DNA from: Pseudomonadota bacterium
GTDB lineage: Bacteria > Pseudomonadota > Gammaproteobacteria > Steroidobacterales > Steroidobacteraceae
Assembly: GCA_021808195.1 (NCBI GenBank)
Contig: JAKBCE010000159.1
Span: 1 to 5,839, forward strand
Length of the DNA stretch: 5,839 nt
Reading direction: 5' to 3'
Below are positions 1 through 5,728 of the stretch, one piece after another (position 1 is the first letter of the stretch; each line of letters begins with the position of its first letter). The notes beneath the pieces were generated by a model. That model had not been told where the DNA came from, searched no databases, and saw nothing but the letters and a program-made list of their open reading frames with translations. The position numbers and the translations under genes were made by a program.

Positions 1-1
1 C

Positions 2-223
2 TCGCTGCTGCTTGGGTGGCTCCGAGCGACGTTTGACTATGTCCTGCTGGCTCTCGGCTTCCTCGGCATTCTGATATTCGTCTGGCTGGGACTGCCGTCC
101 TCGGTGGCGACGATGGTGGACGCGGCAGTGAGCTTCGTCGTTGTCGGCCTATGTGCATTGCTCGTCGTCGCGGTGTTCGTCGGGGCCATTCGAGAGCGCC
201 TCAGCAGACGCTATCACGCCTAA
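2..223 (+). CDS. C-terminal part of an unidentified integral membrane protein
   Basis: Frame 2 is open from the left edge to a TAA at 221-223, giving 73 residues with no credible start codon. The gene therefore begins outside the window. The fragment is strongly hydrophobic, with two likely membrane helices at about residues 13-31 and 43-63 of the fragment. It ends in a short basic tail, RERLSRRYHA, which by the positive-inside rule should lie in the cytoplasm. I do not recognise the family. It runs in the same direction as the AI-2E-type gene that starts 188 bp later, so co-transcription is possible but not shown. The absence of stops, the hydrophobic pattern and the G/C-rich third positions support real coding. 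The function is unknown. Confidence 0.55.
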   Translation, partial: SLLLGWLRATFDYVLLALGFLGILIFVWLGLPSSVATMVDAAVSFVVVGLCALLVVAVFVGAIRERLSRRYHA

Positions 224-411
224 TCAGTGTCGCGGTCCGGATCGGGTTCAGACGGCGACGCCTGGCGTTGGCGCGCCCCGAGCCCCAGGAGCATGGACGC
301 CGCAACTGATTACAGGCGACAGGACGGTCGTTGGCGCACAATGGCGCCGCTCGGACATTGCGACGCGGATGCCGCCTGCCGCCGCCCACACTGCATCAGC
401 CCCGGGGTACG

Positions 412-1512
412 ATGATGGACTCCTCTGCCGTAGCCGATTCCGCGTTCTACCGGCGACTCTTCGCAGTCGCCGCAGCCGCTGTCTTCGGGTATCTGCTGCT
501 CGAGATCCTAGCCCCGCTGAAGGATGCGCTTGGCTGGGGCACTGTACTAGCGTTCTTGCTTCACCCGCTACATAAGCGGCTGACCGGCGTCTTCAAGGGA
601 CGGCCTGCACTCTCGGCGGGGATTTTGACGGTGGCGACGCCGTTCATCGTGCTCGCACCGGTATCAGTGCTGTCCGTCGTCTTCTTCGAGCAAGCCATGG
701 GCCTGCTCCGCTATCTGCGGGCGCACCCCTTTATTGGCTTCCCTGCCCTGATTGCGCGGCTCGAACAGCATCCCTGGTTTGGCGCTTCGATTCACTGGAT
801 TGACCGGTATTTACCCGCCGGGACGCTGAATGTGCACGAGTGGATCTCCACTGCCACTGCCGGGATCCTGCATTCCGCCGCCGCAGCAAGCGGTAACGTT
901 GCCTTTGTCCTGTTCGGAACCGTGATCAGCTTCTTCATGATGCTGTTCCTTCTGTTCTTCCTGCTTCGCGACGGAGAATCGTATCTCCGCCAGAGCGTGG
1001 CTCTCGTGCCCCTGCCGGCCGAACGGCGCGGAACGCTACTGAAATATCTGGGCGACGTGACGCGGGCCGTCGTGTACGGCTCGACAGTGACCGCGATCGT
1101 CCAAGGACTGTTCGTCGCCGGCGGCTTTGCTATTGCCGGCCTCCCCTCGCCGATGGTGTTCGGCGTCGTCGCTATGATCACAGCCTTGCTTCCAGCCGGC
1201 GCAACGGTCGTGCTCATACCTGCCGTCTTGTATCTCGCCCTGCAGGCACACTGGGGCGCCGCTTTGTTCCTTGCGCTGTGGAGCGCCGGCCTCGGTTTGG
1301 TCGAGAATATCGTGCGCCCGTTGCTCACCGCGCATCGTGCAAAAGTGTCGACCCTGGCGGTGTTCGTCGGTGCCGTCGGCGGTGTCACCGCGTTCGGGAT
1401 TCTAGGGTTGATCCTCGGCCCGGTGCTACTCAGCTTCATTGTCGCTGTGATACGCTTTCTGACGGAGCAACAACCGTTCGTCGTCAGCCGAGATCCGAAA
1501 TCCGGCCGGTGA
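412..1512 (+). CDS. AI-2E family (PerM-type) membrane transporter
   Basis: This 366-residue inner-membrane protein fits the AI-2E_transport family (PF01594), whose members are usually about 350 residues. Hydrophobic segments lie near residues 14-34, 43-53, 66-95, 165-190, 223-250, 254-285, 288-300 and 316-357. The long soluble loop at about 98-160 is typical of the family. Family hallmarks are visible in the C-terminal half: the glycine-rich stretch around residues 223-273 including GLPSPMVFGVV and LLPAGA, the ENIVRPLL motif at 298-305, and the closing GILGLILGPVLL at 329-340. Members are proposed secondary transporters, for autoinducer-2 or for Na+/H+ exchange in some cases, so the substrate here cannot be inferred. 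ATG codons at 412 and 415 are both possible. A GGGG at 404-407 is a weak ribosome binding site for either. The reading frame is open back to 331, but that part is Arg/Pro-rich and unlike a membrane protein start. The gene ends 12 bp from the stop of the convergent gene. Confidence 0.9.
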   Translation: MMDSSAVADSAFYRRLFAVAAAAVFGYLLLEILAPLKDALGWGTVLAFLLHPLHKRLTGVFKGRPALSAGILTVATPFIVLAPVSVLSVVFFEQAMGLLRYLRAHPFIGFPALIARLEQHPWFGASIHWIDRYLPAGTLNVHEWISTATAGILHSAAAASGNVAFVLFGTVISFFMMLFLLFFLLRDGESYLRQSVALVPLPAERRGTLLKYLGDVTRAVVYGSTVTAIVQGLFVAGGFAIAGLPSPMVFGVVAMITALLPAGATVVLIPAVLYLALQAHWGAALFLALWSAGLGLVENIVRPLLTAHRAKVSTLAVFVGAVGGVTAFGILGLILGPVLLSFIVAVIRFLTEQQPFVVSRDPKSGR

Positions 1513-1521
1513 TGTGGAAAT

Positions 1522-1535
1522 GCGCTACGAAGCGC
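1522..1535. other. Small hairpin between convergent stop codons
   Basis: GCGCT-ACGA-AGCGC is a perfect 5-bp stem with a 4-nt loop. It lies between the two convergent genes and covers the TAG of the minus-strand gene. There is no T-run on either strand, so it is at best a weak bidirectional terminator or transcript-end structure. Confidence 0.25.
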
Positions 1536-1995
1536 GACGAAACTCCATGATCCAGTTGGTCTCCCAAGTTATGCCGTGATCCGCTGAGACGGACTGCTCA
1601 CAGCGTGGCGTGTCTTCAGTGCGAGTCCACACATAGCGCAGGAGACTTGCCGCGCCCTCGATCACGCGCTCGCCTGTGAAGGTTCCGATGCCACCCTCAA
1701 ATTTGCCGGTCGCTGGGGCCCACTGATGTGCGGGAACTCGGGAGTCGTACCACCAGATTGACCAGGAATTCGCCTCGGTGTCGAATGTGCGGAGAGATAC
1801 GGATCGGTATGTCCCGTGCGGTTCGAAGAGGATGTTCTCGTCGAACACACCGAATCCGCCGAGAATCTTGTGTACTTCGGCGCGACCCGCGAACTCCTGC
1901 CATCCGCGGCTGCGCGCAGCGCCTCCTCTGAGCTGACGGTGATGGACTTTCCATTGACCGATCAGAAAGTCGAAATCTCCGAATCCGCAGATCAT
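1525..1995 (-). CDS. DUF1579-like small protein of unknown function
   Basis: This 156-residue protein has no signal peptide or membrane segment, so it is probably cytoplasmic. It starts with FDFLIGQW at residues 8-15, the kind of FDF-x-hydrophobic-G-x-W opening common in DUF1579 and related lipocalin-like beta-barrel proteins. The pattern continues with VHKILGGFGVFDEN (41-54), the stretch SVSLRTFDTEANSWSIWWYDSR (65-86), a Phe/Gly-rich turn around GIGTFTGE (102-109) and a final WETNWIMEF (144-152). Many Trp and aromatic residues alternate as in beta strands. I recognise the pattern from uncharacterised bacterial proteins and cannot assign a reaction. The ATG at 1995 is well placed: GGAG (CTCC on the plus strand at 2003-2006) lies 7 nt upstream. 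The gene faces the AI-2E-type gene tail to tail. It follows the mocR-type gene on the same strand, but 327 bp away, so it probably has its own promoter. Confidence 0.75.
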   Translation of the reverse strand: MICGFGDFDFLIGQWKVHHRQLRGGAARSRGWQEFAGRAEVHKILGGFGVFDENILFEPHGTYRSVSLRTFDTEANSWSIWWYDSRVPAHQWAPATGKFEGGIGTFTGERVIEGAASLLRYVWTRTEDTPRCEQSVSADHGITWETNWIMEFRRAS

Positions 1996-2002
1996 ATGAA
2001 CG

Positions 2003-2006
2003 CTCC
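2003..2006 (-). promoter_or_regulatory. Ribosome binding site of the DUF1579-like gene
   Basis: GGAG on the minus strand, 7 nt before the ATG at 1995. It favours this start over a longer overlapping frame that begins at 2011 in another register. Confidence 0.6.
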
Positions 2007-2070
2007 GTCATCAGCTACGGCATGGGTCAGAGCAAGCGTTTCTCGCCAACACGAGGATAGCGCCGCCTAT

Positions 2071-2089
2071 CGGCACCGAAAAAGTGCCA
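2071..2089. repeat. Inverted repeat, copy 1 (upstream of the DUF1579-like gene)
   Basis: GGCAC (2072-2076) and GTGCC (2084-2088) form a perfect 5-bp inverted repeat around a 7-nt A-rich spacer, CGAAAAA. On the minus strand it reads TGGCAC-TTTTTCG-GTGCCG, very close to the repeat at 3807-3824. It ends 75 nt upstream of the ATG of the DUF1579-like gene, a reasonable position for an operator. It could instead be a copy of a small dispersed repeat. Confidence 0.5.
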
Positions 2090-2291
2090 GCAGAAGCCAA
2101 TTTCACGGATCCAGAGGATCATGGCTAGGTCCTGTGGTCACTGCTCCCCGGGGAAGGGCGAAACAGGCTGCCGATCACCGTACGGAAGCACGCGCTTCCA
2201 AGGTATTCAGGGCAGATCGAAGATCGGGCTCCTGACGAATACCGTGTCGCTCTCGCACTGCCCCACGAAGCGGGAATGCATACCGGGCGAA

Positions 2292-2321
2292 CCCTGGGGT
2301 TGCCTTCGATCCCCGGCAGGG
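2292..2321 (-). terminator. Possible hairpin just after the mocR-type gene
   Basis: CCCT and GGGG (2292-2299) can pair with CCCC (2311-2314) and AGGG (2318-2321), leaving an 11-nt loop and a 3-nt bulge. The structure begins 1 nt past the stop codon of the mocR-type gene. No T-run follows on the minus strand, so intrinsic termination is doubtful. Confidence 0.2.
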
Positions 2322-2322
2322 C

Positions 2323-3795
2323 TTAGCCGTTCGGTCGGAGTGCTCCGCCGAGTGCGTCTAGACAGGCACCGAGCAGCTGGGCTGCCCGTTTCAAAGCTTC
2401 CGTCGACAATCCTGCATAACCGATGATCAATCCGGGGTGCGGCGGCGTGTTACGGTAATAAGGATGAATGGGATAAAGCCCCAGGCTGCGCGCAAGCCCG
2501 AGTTCGATCAGTCTGGGCAGCTGAGCGTACGTCACGTCCGGCAGCCAGCCGACGACGTGCGTGCCCGCATGGGGCTGCTGCACCACGATGCGCTCTCCAG
2601 CATACCGCCGCAATGCACTCAGGAATGCCGAGCGGCGGAGTTCGAGCTCGACGACGGTGCGCCGCAAATGCTGATCGAATTGCCGACTGAGAATGAACGT
2701 GGCGAGGGCCGCCTGTTCCAGCGATGAATTGCCCAGGTCAGCGAATCGCTTCACACCACACAGATCCTCTCGGATGCCGGGCGGACACACGATGAAGCCG
2801 AGTCGCAGGGAGGGAAACAACGTCTTGGAGAAAGTCCCGACGTAGATGACGCGACCTGAGAAGTCCAAGGAGCGCAATGCCGCGAGCGGGCGGTCGCGGT
2901 ATTGAAATTCGCAGTTATAGTCGTCCTCCAGAATCCAGCTGCCTTGGCGCGCCGCGAAATCGAGCAATTCCAACCGGCGCTCCAAGTTCATCACGACTCC
3001 GGAGGGAAACTGGTCCGAAGGCGACACGCAGATCAGGCGAGGCCGGTGGCGAGCCAGCTCTCCGGTGACCATGCCACTCTGATCGGTTCGCACGCTGACG
3101 ATACGCGCCCCGTGCGCCGTGAGCGCCTGCATCATGTAGAGGTAATGGGGGTCTTCGATGGCAACGGTGTCGCCTTCATCGAGCACGGCTCTGGCTGCGA
3201 CCGCGATGGCTTGCTGTGTGCCGTTGACGATGAGGATGTCCTCTTCCGTACATAGCACACCGCGGCGGCGCGCCAGATACTCGGCGATCGCCTTGCGCAG
3301 CGGCAAAATGCCCTGTGAATGCGGGTATCGCGCGCCGGCAACCCGTGCGGCCGAAAGAAGCCTTCGGTTCCAGGACCGCAACACGTCCGGGCCGAATGGC
3401 GGCGCAGCGTGTAAGTCGTAACGCAGGTCCTCACGCAACTGCCCGAGGCCCTGAGGCGCCAGTTCTCGCAATCGAGCGGCGTACCGAGACTGCGCAGGCG
3501 TGACCGTCTGTGGCGCCGCTTTCAAAGTGGCGGGCAACGTCATTTGAGCTACCCGCGCGCCGAAACGTTCGCTTGAACTCATCAGCTGTTCCGCGCGCAA
3601 AATCTCGTATGCGGTCACCACGGTATTGCGAGACAACCCGAGGGTCTGCGCCAGTGCCCGTGTCGCCGGAAGCCGCTCACCGGGACGAAAATGCCCTTCC
3701 AGAATCGCGCGCTTCAGCACTCGGGCCAATTGTTCGTATAGCGCGCCACGACCGTCGAGTGGGAATTTTGCAAACAGCATTCTGGACCCATTCAT
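2323..3795 (-). CDS. MocR-type transcription regulator (GntR winged helix plus aminotransferase-like domain)
   Basis: With the start at 3795 the protein has 490 residues, a normal length for MocR/PdxR/GabR regulators. Residues about 17-75 form a GntR winged helix, with LYEQL, the PGERLPATR wing region (38-46) and the recognition helix LGLSRNTVVTAY (52-63). A linker leads into a fold-type I aminotransferase-like domain from about 120 to the end. NGTQQA (191-196), SPSDQFPSG (258-266), EDDYNCEF (290-297) and GTFSKTLFPSLRLGF (320-334) mark the PLP pocket; Lys324 should carry PLP and Asp292 should contact its ring nitrogen. Such proteins sense PLP, amino acids or GABA and switch nearby genes. The effector is unknown here, and no PLP-synthesis or amino-acid gene is adjacent. 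Many relatives have His in TPSHQFP-type motifs where this protein has Asp. ATG codons at 3780, 3795, 3846 and 3867 are in frame. I chose 3795 because it puts the N-terminus at the usual distance before LYEQL, and the codons upstream have few G/C third positions. The 3846 start has a better ribosome binding site. Confidence 0.93.
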   Translation of the reverse strand: MNGSRMLFAKFPLDGRGALYEQLARVLKRAILEGHFRPGERLPATRALAQTLGLSRNTVVTAYEILRAEQLMSSSERFGARVAQMTLPATLKAAPQTVTPAQSRYAARLRELAPQGLGQLREDLRYDLHAAPPFGPDVLRSWNRRLLSAARVAGARYPHSQGILPLRKAIAEYLARRRGVLCTEEDILIVNGTQQAIAVAARAVLDEGDTVAIEDPHYLYMMQALTAHGARIVSVRTDQSGMVTGELARHRPRLICVSPSDQFPSGVVMNLERRLELLDFAARQGSWILEDDYNCEFQYRDRPLAALRSLDFSGRVIYVGTFSKTLFPSLRLGFIVCPPGIREDLCGVKRFADLGNSSLEQAALATFILSRQFDQHLRRTVVELELRRSAFLSALRRYAGERIVVQQPHAGTHVVGWLPDVTYAQLPRLIELGLARSLGLYPIHPYYRNTPPHPGLIIGYAGLSTEALKRAAQLLGACLDALGGALRPNG

Positions 3796-3806
3796 CCCAA
3801 AGGATC

Positions 3807-3824
3807 TGGCACTTTCTGGTGCCA
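3807..3824. repeat. Inverted repeat, copy 2 (directly upstream of the mocR-type gene)
   Basis: TGGCAC (3807-3812), spacer TTTCTG and GTGCCA (3819-3824) form a perfect 6-bp inverted repeat. It lies 11 bp upstream of the preferred mocR-type start at 3795. This is where an autoregulatory operator would block transcription or cover the leader. A TACGAT box on the minus strand (plus strand 3832-3837) could be a weak -10 element, putting the start of transcription near the edge of the repeat. If translation starts at 3846 instead, the repeat is inside the coding sequence. Confidence 0.55.
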
Positions 3825-3851
3825 CAACGCGATCGTACGCTACCATGAAAT

Positions 3852-3857
3852 ACCTCT
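3852..3857 (-). promoter_or_regulatory. Possible ribosome binding site for an earlier mocR-type start
   Basis: AGAGGT on the minus strand lies 5 nt before an in-frame ATG at 3846. It is a better Shine-Dalgarno match than anything before the ATG at 3795 or 3780. Using it would add 17 residues to the regulator and place the inverted repeat at 3807-3824 within the coding region. Confidence 0.3.
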
Positions 3858-3934
3858 GGACCAGCATCGACCTAGTAATTCAGCGCTTCATCTGGCGGGT
3901 GCGCCCGACCTGCGCTCGGCCGTGGCAAAGCGAG

Positions 3935-3952
3935 TTCGCAGGCTTCGCAGGC
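3935..3952. repeat. Tandem 9-bp direct repeat
   Basis: TTCGCAGGC occurs twice in a row in the divergent intergenic region. Several studied MocR regulators bind direct repeats, so it could be a regulatory site. Chance is also plausible at this length. Confidence 0.3.
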
Positions 3953-4209
3953 CCCCGCATCCGTCACGAGCGAGTACGTTCAACCCTGCCATCACGGTCC
4001 TTCGGAGAGTTTCGAGTCCCGAACGGCACGACGAGTTCAGTCCCCGCACCTGATGCGGCTTACACGAAGCGATCAGAGAGGTCGACGAGACCTGTCGCTG
4101 CCGTACGTCGCTCTGTGCATGCGAATCGGCATTCGGCCCGGATGATGAGCGCAGGCCCGTCTGGACATGCTCGGTGTTCAGTCCAACCACGTGCGCCGTG
4201 TGAATTGGG

Positions 4210-4240
4210 TTCGAACGACACACGGACATGGCGCTATAGT
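4210..4240 (+). promoter_or_regulatory. Likely promoter of the serine hydrolase gene
   Basis: TATAGT at 4235-4240 matches the sigma-70 -10 consensus at five of six positions. TTCGAA at 4210-4215 is a possible but weak -35 box at a long 19-bp spacing. Transcription would start near 4247, giving a leader of about 25 nt. The -10 box lies in a near-palindrome, GCGCTATAGTGC (4231-4242), and the -35 candidate lies in the palindrome GTTCGAAC (4209-4216). Either could bind a regulator. Confidence 0.35.
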
Positions 4241-4270
4241 GCTCACGTCGCAGTGAAATCCGGAACGCAC

Positions 4271-5590
4271 ATGATGCCCGCGCCGCCGTCCAATCTGGGG
4301 TCTAGGAAACGGTTCAGCCGCTTCCGGGTGGTGATCACTGCGACCATTGTGCTTCTATCTCTGTCATCCAAGAGTTGGACGGCCGACCTCCGAGTCGCGT
4401 CTGCACCGATACCCCAGGTATCCCCCGAAGCCGCGGGCTTTTCGCCTACCCGTCTCGCGCGGATCAATCGCTGGGTCGAAGGGCAGATCGCGGCGAAACG
4501 TGAGGCGGGCGCAGTGGTGCTGATCGCGCGCAATGGAAAAATTGTGGAACTCAGGAGCTTCGGCTGGGCGAATCTGGCGACCCGCGCCCCGATGAAAGTG
4601 AACGACCTGTTCCGACTGTATTCGATGACGAAACCAGTCACGGCAGTGGCGTTGCTGACCCTCTACGAGCGCGGCAAATTCCAGCTTACCGACCCGCTGT
4701 CCCGCTATCTTCCCGAATTCTCGCACGTCAAAGTATTTGCGGGATTGACGGCACATGGACGAATCATTCGTGTCAAACCCAAGCGACCGATCACTATTGA
4801 GGATCTGTTGCGCCATACCGCAGGGTTTACCTACGCTATCTTCGGAAACACCCCCGTCGACAAGGCGTACCGGGCTGCGGGCATTGAATATGGCAAAGTC
4901 AAATCCGTCCGGCAGCTCACCGCCGACCTAGCTCGCGAGCCGTTGCTGTATCAGCCTGGCCGCCGTTGGGTCTACAGTTTCTCCTACGACGTGATCGCAG
5001 ACCTCGTCGAGCGGCTCTCTGGTATGTCATTTGCCAACTATTGCCGCCAGGTGATTTTCAAGCCGCTCGGGATGCGACACACCGTCTTCGGACAGCCGCC
5101 ACGTTTGGCCGCTCGCTTTCCCGTTCTCTATACCATGAACCCCGCGCACCATCTCGTCAGGCTGCCCGCAAGTGACAACTTCTACCCGCAGATGACCCAG
5201 CATGCATTTGGCGGCGTCAGTCTGTCCTCTACTCCACGCGATTATCTTCGGTTCGCTCAAATGCTCCTCAATGGCGGCGAGCTTCAAGGTGTGCGGATCC
5301 TCGCGCCTGCGACAGTTGCCCTCATGACGTCGAACGCAATACCGCGCGGCACGCCTAGCTTTGCCCCCGGCATAGGCTATGGCTTGGGGGTCTCTGTTCT
5401 CGAGGACCCGACGCTCAACGGAACTCTCGGCTACCGAGGCGATTACGGTTGGAGCGGCTACGCGACGACGAATTTCCTCGTCGACCCGCACAAGAAGCTG
5501 ATTGCCATGATATTTGCACAACGACTGCCAGGGTCTGGAAGATTCACCGGAACATTTCAGACCCTGGTCTTTCAGGCACTCGTGCACTGA
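4271..5590 (+). CDS. Exported serine hydrolase of the beta-lactamase/family VIII esterase fold
   Basis: The 439-residue product belongs to the PF00144 serine hydrolases. A basic N-terminus (SRKRFSRFR) followed by a hydrophobic run at 20-33 looks like a signal peptide, with the mature protein starting near residues 38-45, so it is probably periplasmic. The catalytic SxxK is SMTK at 118-121, preceded by LFRLY. RHTAGFTY (181-188) matches the conserved HTSGL-type segment. Tyr235 in WVYSFSYD is the likely second catalytic residue, and the Asn of the beta-lactamase YxN motif is not present. Near the C-terminus the KTG box is replaced by WSG (394-396) in GDYGWSGYATTNF, followed by DP. This resembles EstB-like family VIII carboxylesterases more than true AmpC enzymes. 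It probably hydrolyses small esters; beta-lactam hydrolysis is uncertain. ATG codons at 4271 and 4274 are both possible, with GGAA at 4262-4265 as a modest ribosome binding site. The frame is open back to 3626, but the signal peptide argues for the later start. It is divergent from the mocR-type gene. Confidence 0.92.
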   Translation: MMPAPPSNLGSRKRFSRFRVVITATIVLLSLSSKSWTADLRVASAPIPQVSPEAAGFSPTRLARINRWVEGQIAAKREAGAVVLIARNGKIVELRSFGWANLATRAPMKVNDLFRLYSMTKPVTAVALLTLYERGKFQLTDPLSRYLPEFSHVKVFAGLTAHGRIIRVKPKRPITIEDLLRHTAGFTYAIFGNTPVDKAYRAAGIEYGKVKSVRQLTADLAREPLLYQPGRRWVYSFSYDVIADLVERLSGMSFANYCRQVIFKPLGMRHTVFGQPPRLAARFPVLYTMNPAHHLVRLPASDNFYPQMTQHAFGGVSLSSTPRDYLRFAQMLLNGGELQGVRILAPATVALMTSNAIPRGTPSFAPGIGYGLGVSVLEDPTLNGTLGYRGDYGWSGYATTNFLVDPHKKLIAMIFAQRLPGSGRFTGTFQTLVFQALVH

Positions 5591-5677
5591 ACGGAACGTC
5601 ACTGCGGCAACTCTGCCACCGCGTACCTCGAACGTCCGTCTGATACCCACCCCATCCCTCTCGTTCGGTCTGGCACC

Positions 5678-5708
5678 AAAAAATCCCGCGTCTCTGGCGC
5701 TTTCGGGA
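5678..5708 (-). terminator. Possible intrinsic terminator on the minus strand
   Basis: Read on the minus strand, TCCCG (5708-5704) and CGGGA (5688-5684) form a 5-bp GC-rich stem with a 15-nt loop, followed at once by six T residues (5683-5678). The T-run supports termination of a transcript coming from the right, but the stem is short. It would also lie between that transcript and the end of the hydrolase gene. Confidence 0.35.
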
Positions 5709-5712
5709 GCCA
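5695..5712. repeat. Inverted repeat, copy 3 (weaker)
   Basis: TGGCGC-TTTCGG-GAGCCA has a 4-bp perfect outer pair (TGGC/GCCA) and the same 6-6-6 layout as the repeat at 3807-3824. The 21 bases 5693-5713 match 3805-3825 at 17 positions. It overlaps the possible minus-strand terminator, so the resemblance may have a different cause from that of the two stronger copies. On the plus strand a weak TTTCGG-N17-TAGCTT promoter-like pair follows. Confidence 0.35.
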
Positions 5713-5728
5713 GTCGTCGGCTGTAGCT

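Larger units (their letters stand above)
1996..2322. other. Intergenic region with no convincing gene
   Basis: Short open frames cross this stretch on both strands, but none has a good ribosome binding site, a recognisable motif or a protein-like composition. It holds the ribosome binding site of the DUF1579-like gene at 2003-2006, the inverted repeat at 2071-2089 and a hairpin just past the mocR-type stop (2292-2321). A possible minus-strand promoter reads TTTTCG (plus strand 2077-2082), a 17-bp spacer and TATCCT (2054-2059). It would start transcription near 2047, and its -35 box lies inside the inverted repeat. Both hexamers are poor matches to the sigma-70 consensus, so the promoter is an inference. 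Confidence 0.5.
3796..4270. other. Divergent intergenic region between the mocR-type and hydrolase genes
   Basis: These 475 bp separate two divergently transcribed genes. The plus-strand frame of the hydrolase stays open across the region, but its translation is rich in Arg and Ser, has no motif and is unlike the exported protein that follows. A 113-codon minus-strand frame (3888-4229) is equally featureless. The region holds the inverted repeat at 3807-3824, a tandem 9-bp repeat at 3935-3952 and the likely hydrolase promoter near 4210-4240. It is long for a simple divergent promoter, so extra regulatory sites, a small RNA or decayed sequence are possible. Confidence 0.5.

Noticed and set aside
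331..411. 27-residue N-terminal extension of the AI-2E-type transporter
   Set aside because: The extension is Arg/Pro/His-rich and unlike a membrane protein start, and the ATG at 412 or 415 gives the usual family length.
792..1439. 215-codon minus-strand frame within the transporter gene
   Set aside because: It is a shadow of the clear AI-2E family gene, rich in Arg, Thr, Ala and Pro, with no domain.
2121..2426. 101-codon plus-strand frame between the DUF1579-like and mocR-type genes
   Set aside because: An AGAGG precedes its ATG but is too close (3-4 nt), the product is featureless, and its last third is antisense to the mocR-type gene.
3807..3824. Sigma-54 promoter, because TGGCAC is the typical -24 half
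   Set aside because: Sigma-54 promoters need 10 nt between the GG of the -24 box and the GC of the -12 box. Here the gap is 11 nt, and 12 nt in the copy at 2071-2089. Inverted symmetry explains the sequence better.
4208..4216. tRNA T-arm-like sequence GGTTCGAAC
   Set aside because: No matching acceptor stem, anticodon arm or CCA end is found around it; it is only a short palindrome.
3626..4270. Long N-terminal extension of the serine hydrolase, since the frame stays open back to 3626
   Set aside because: The extension runs antisense through the start of the mocR-type gene, is Arg/Ser-rich with no motif, and would bury the signal peptide near residue 230. Long chance frames are common in GC-rich DNA.
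5027..5650. 207-codon minus-strand frame opposite the hydrolase gene
   Set aside because: It lies antisense to a conserved enzyme with intact motifs, and its product resembles no family I know.
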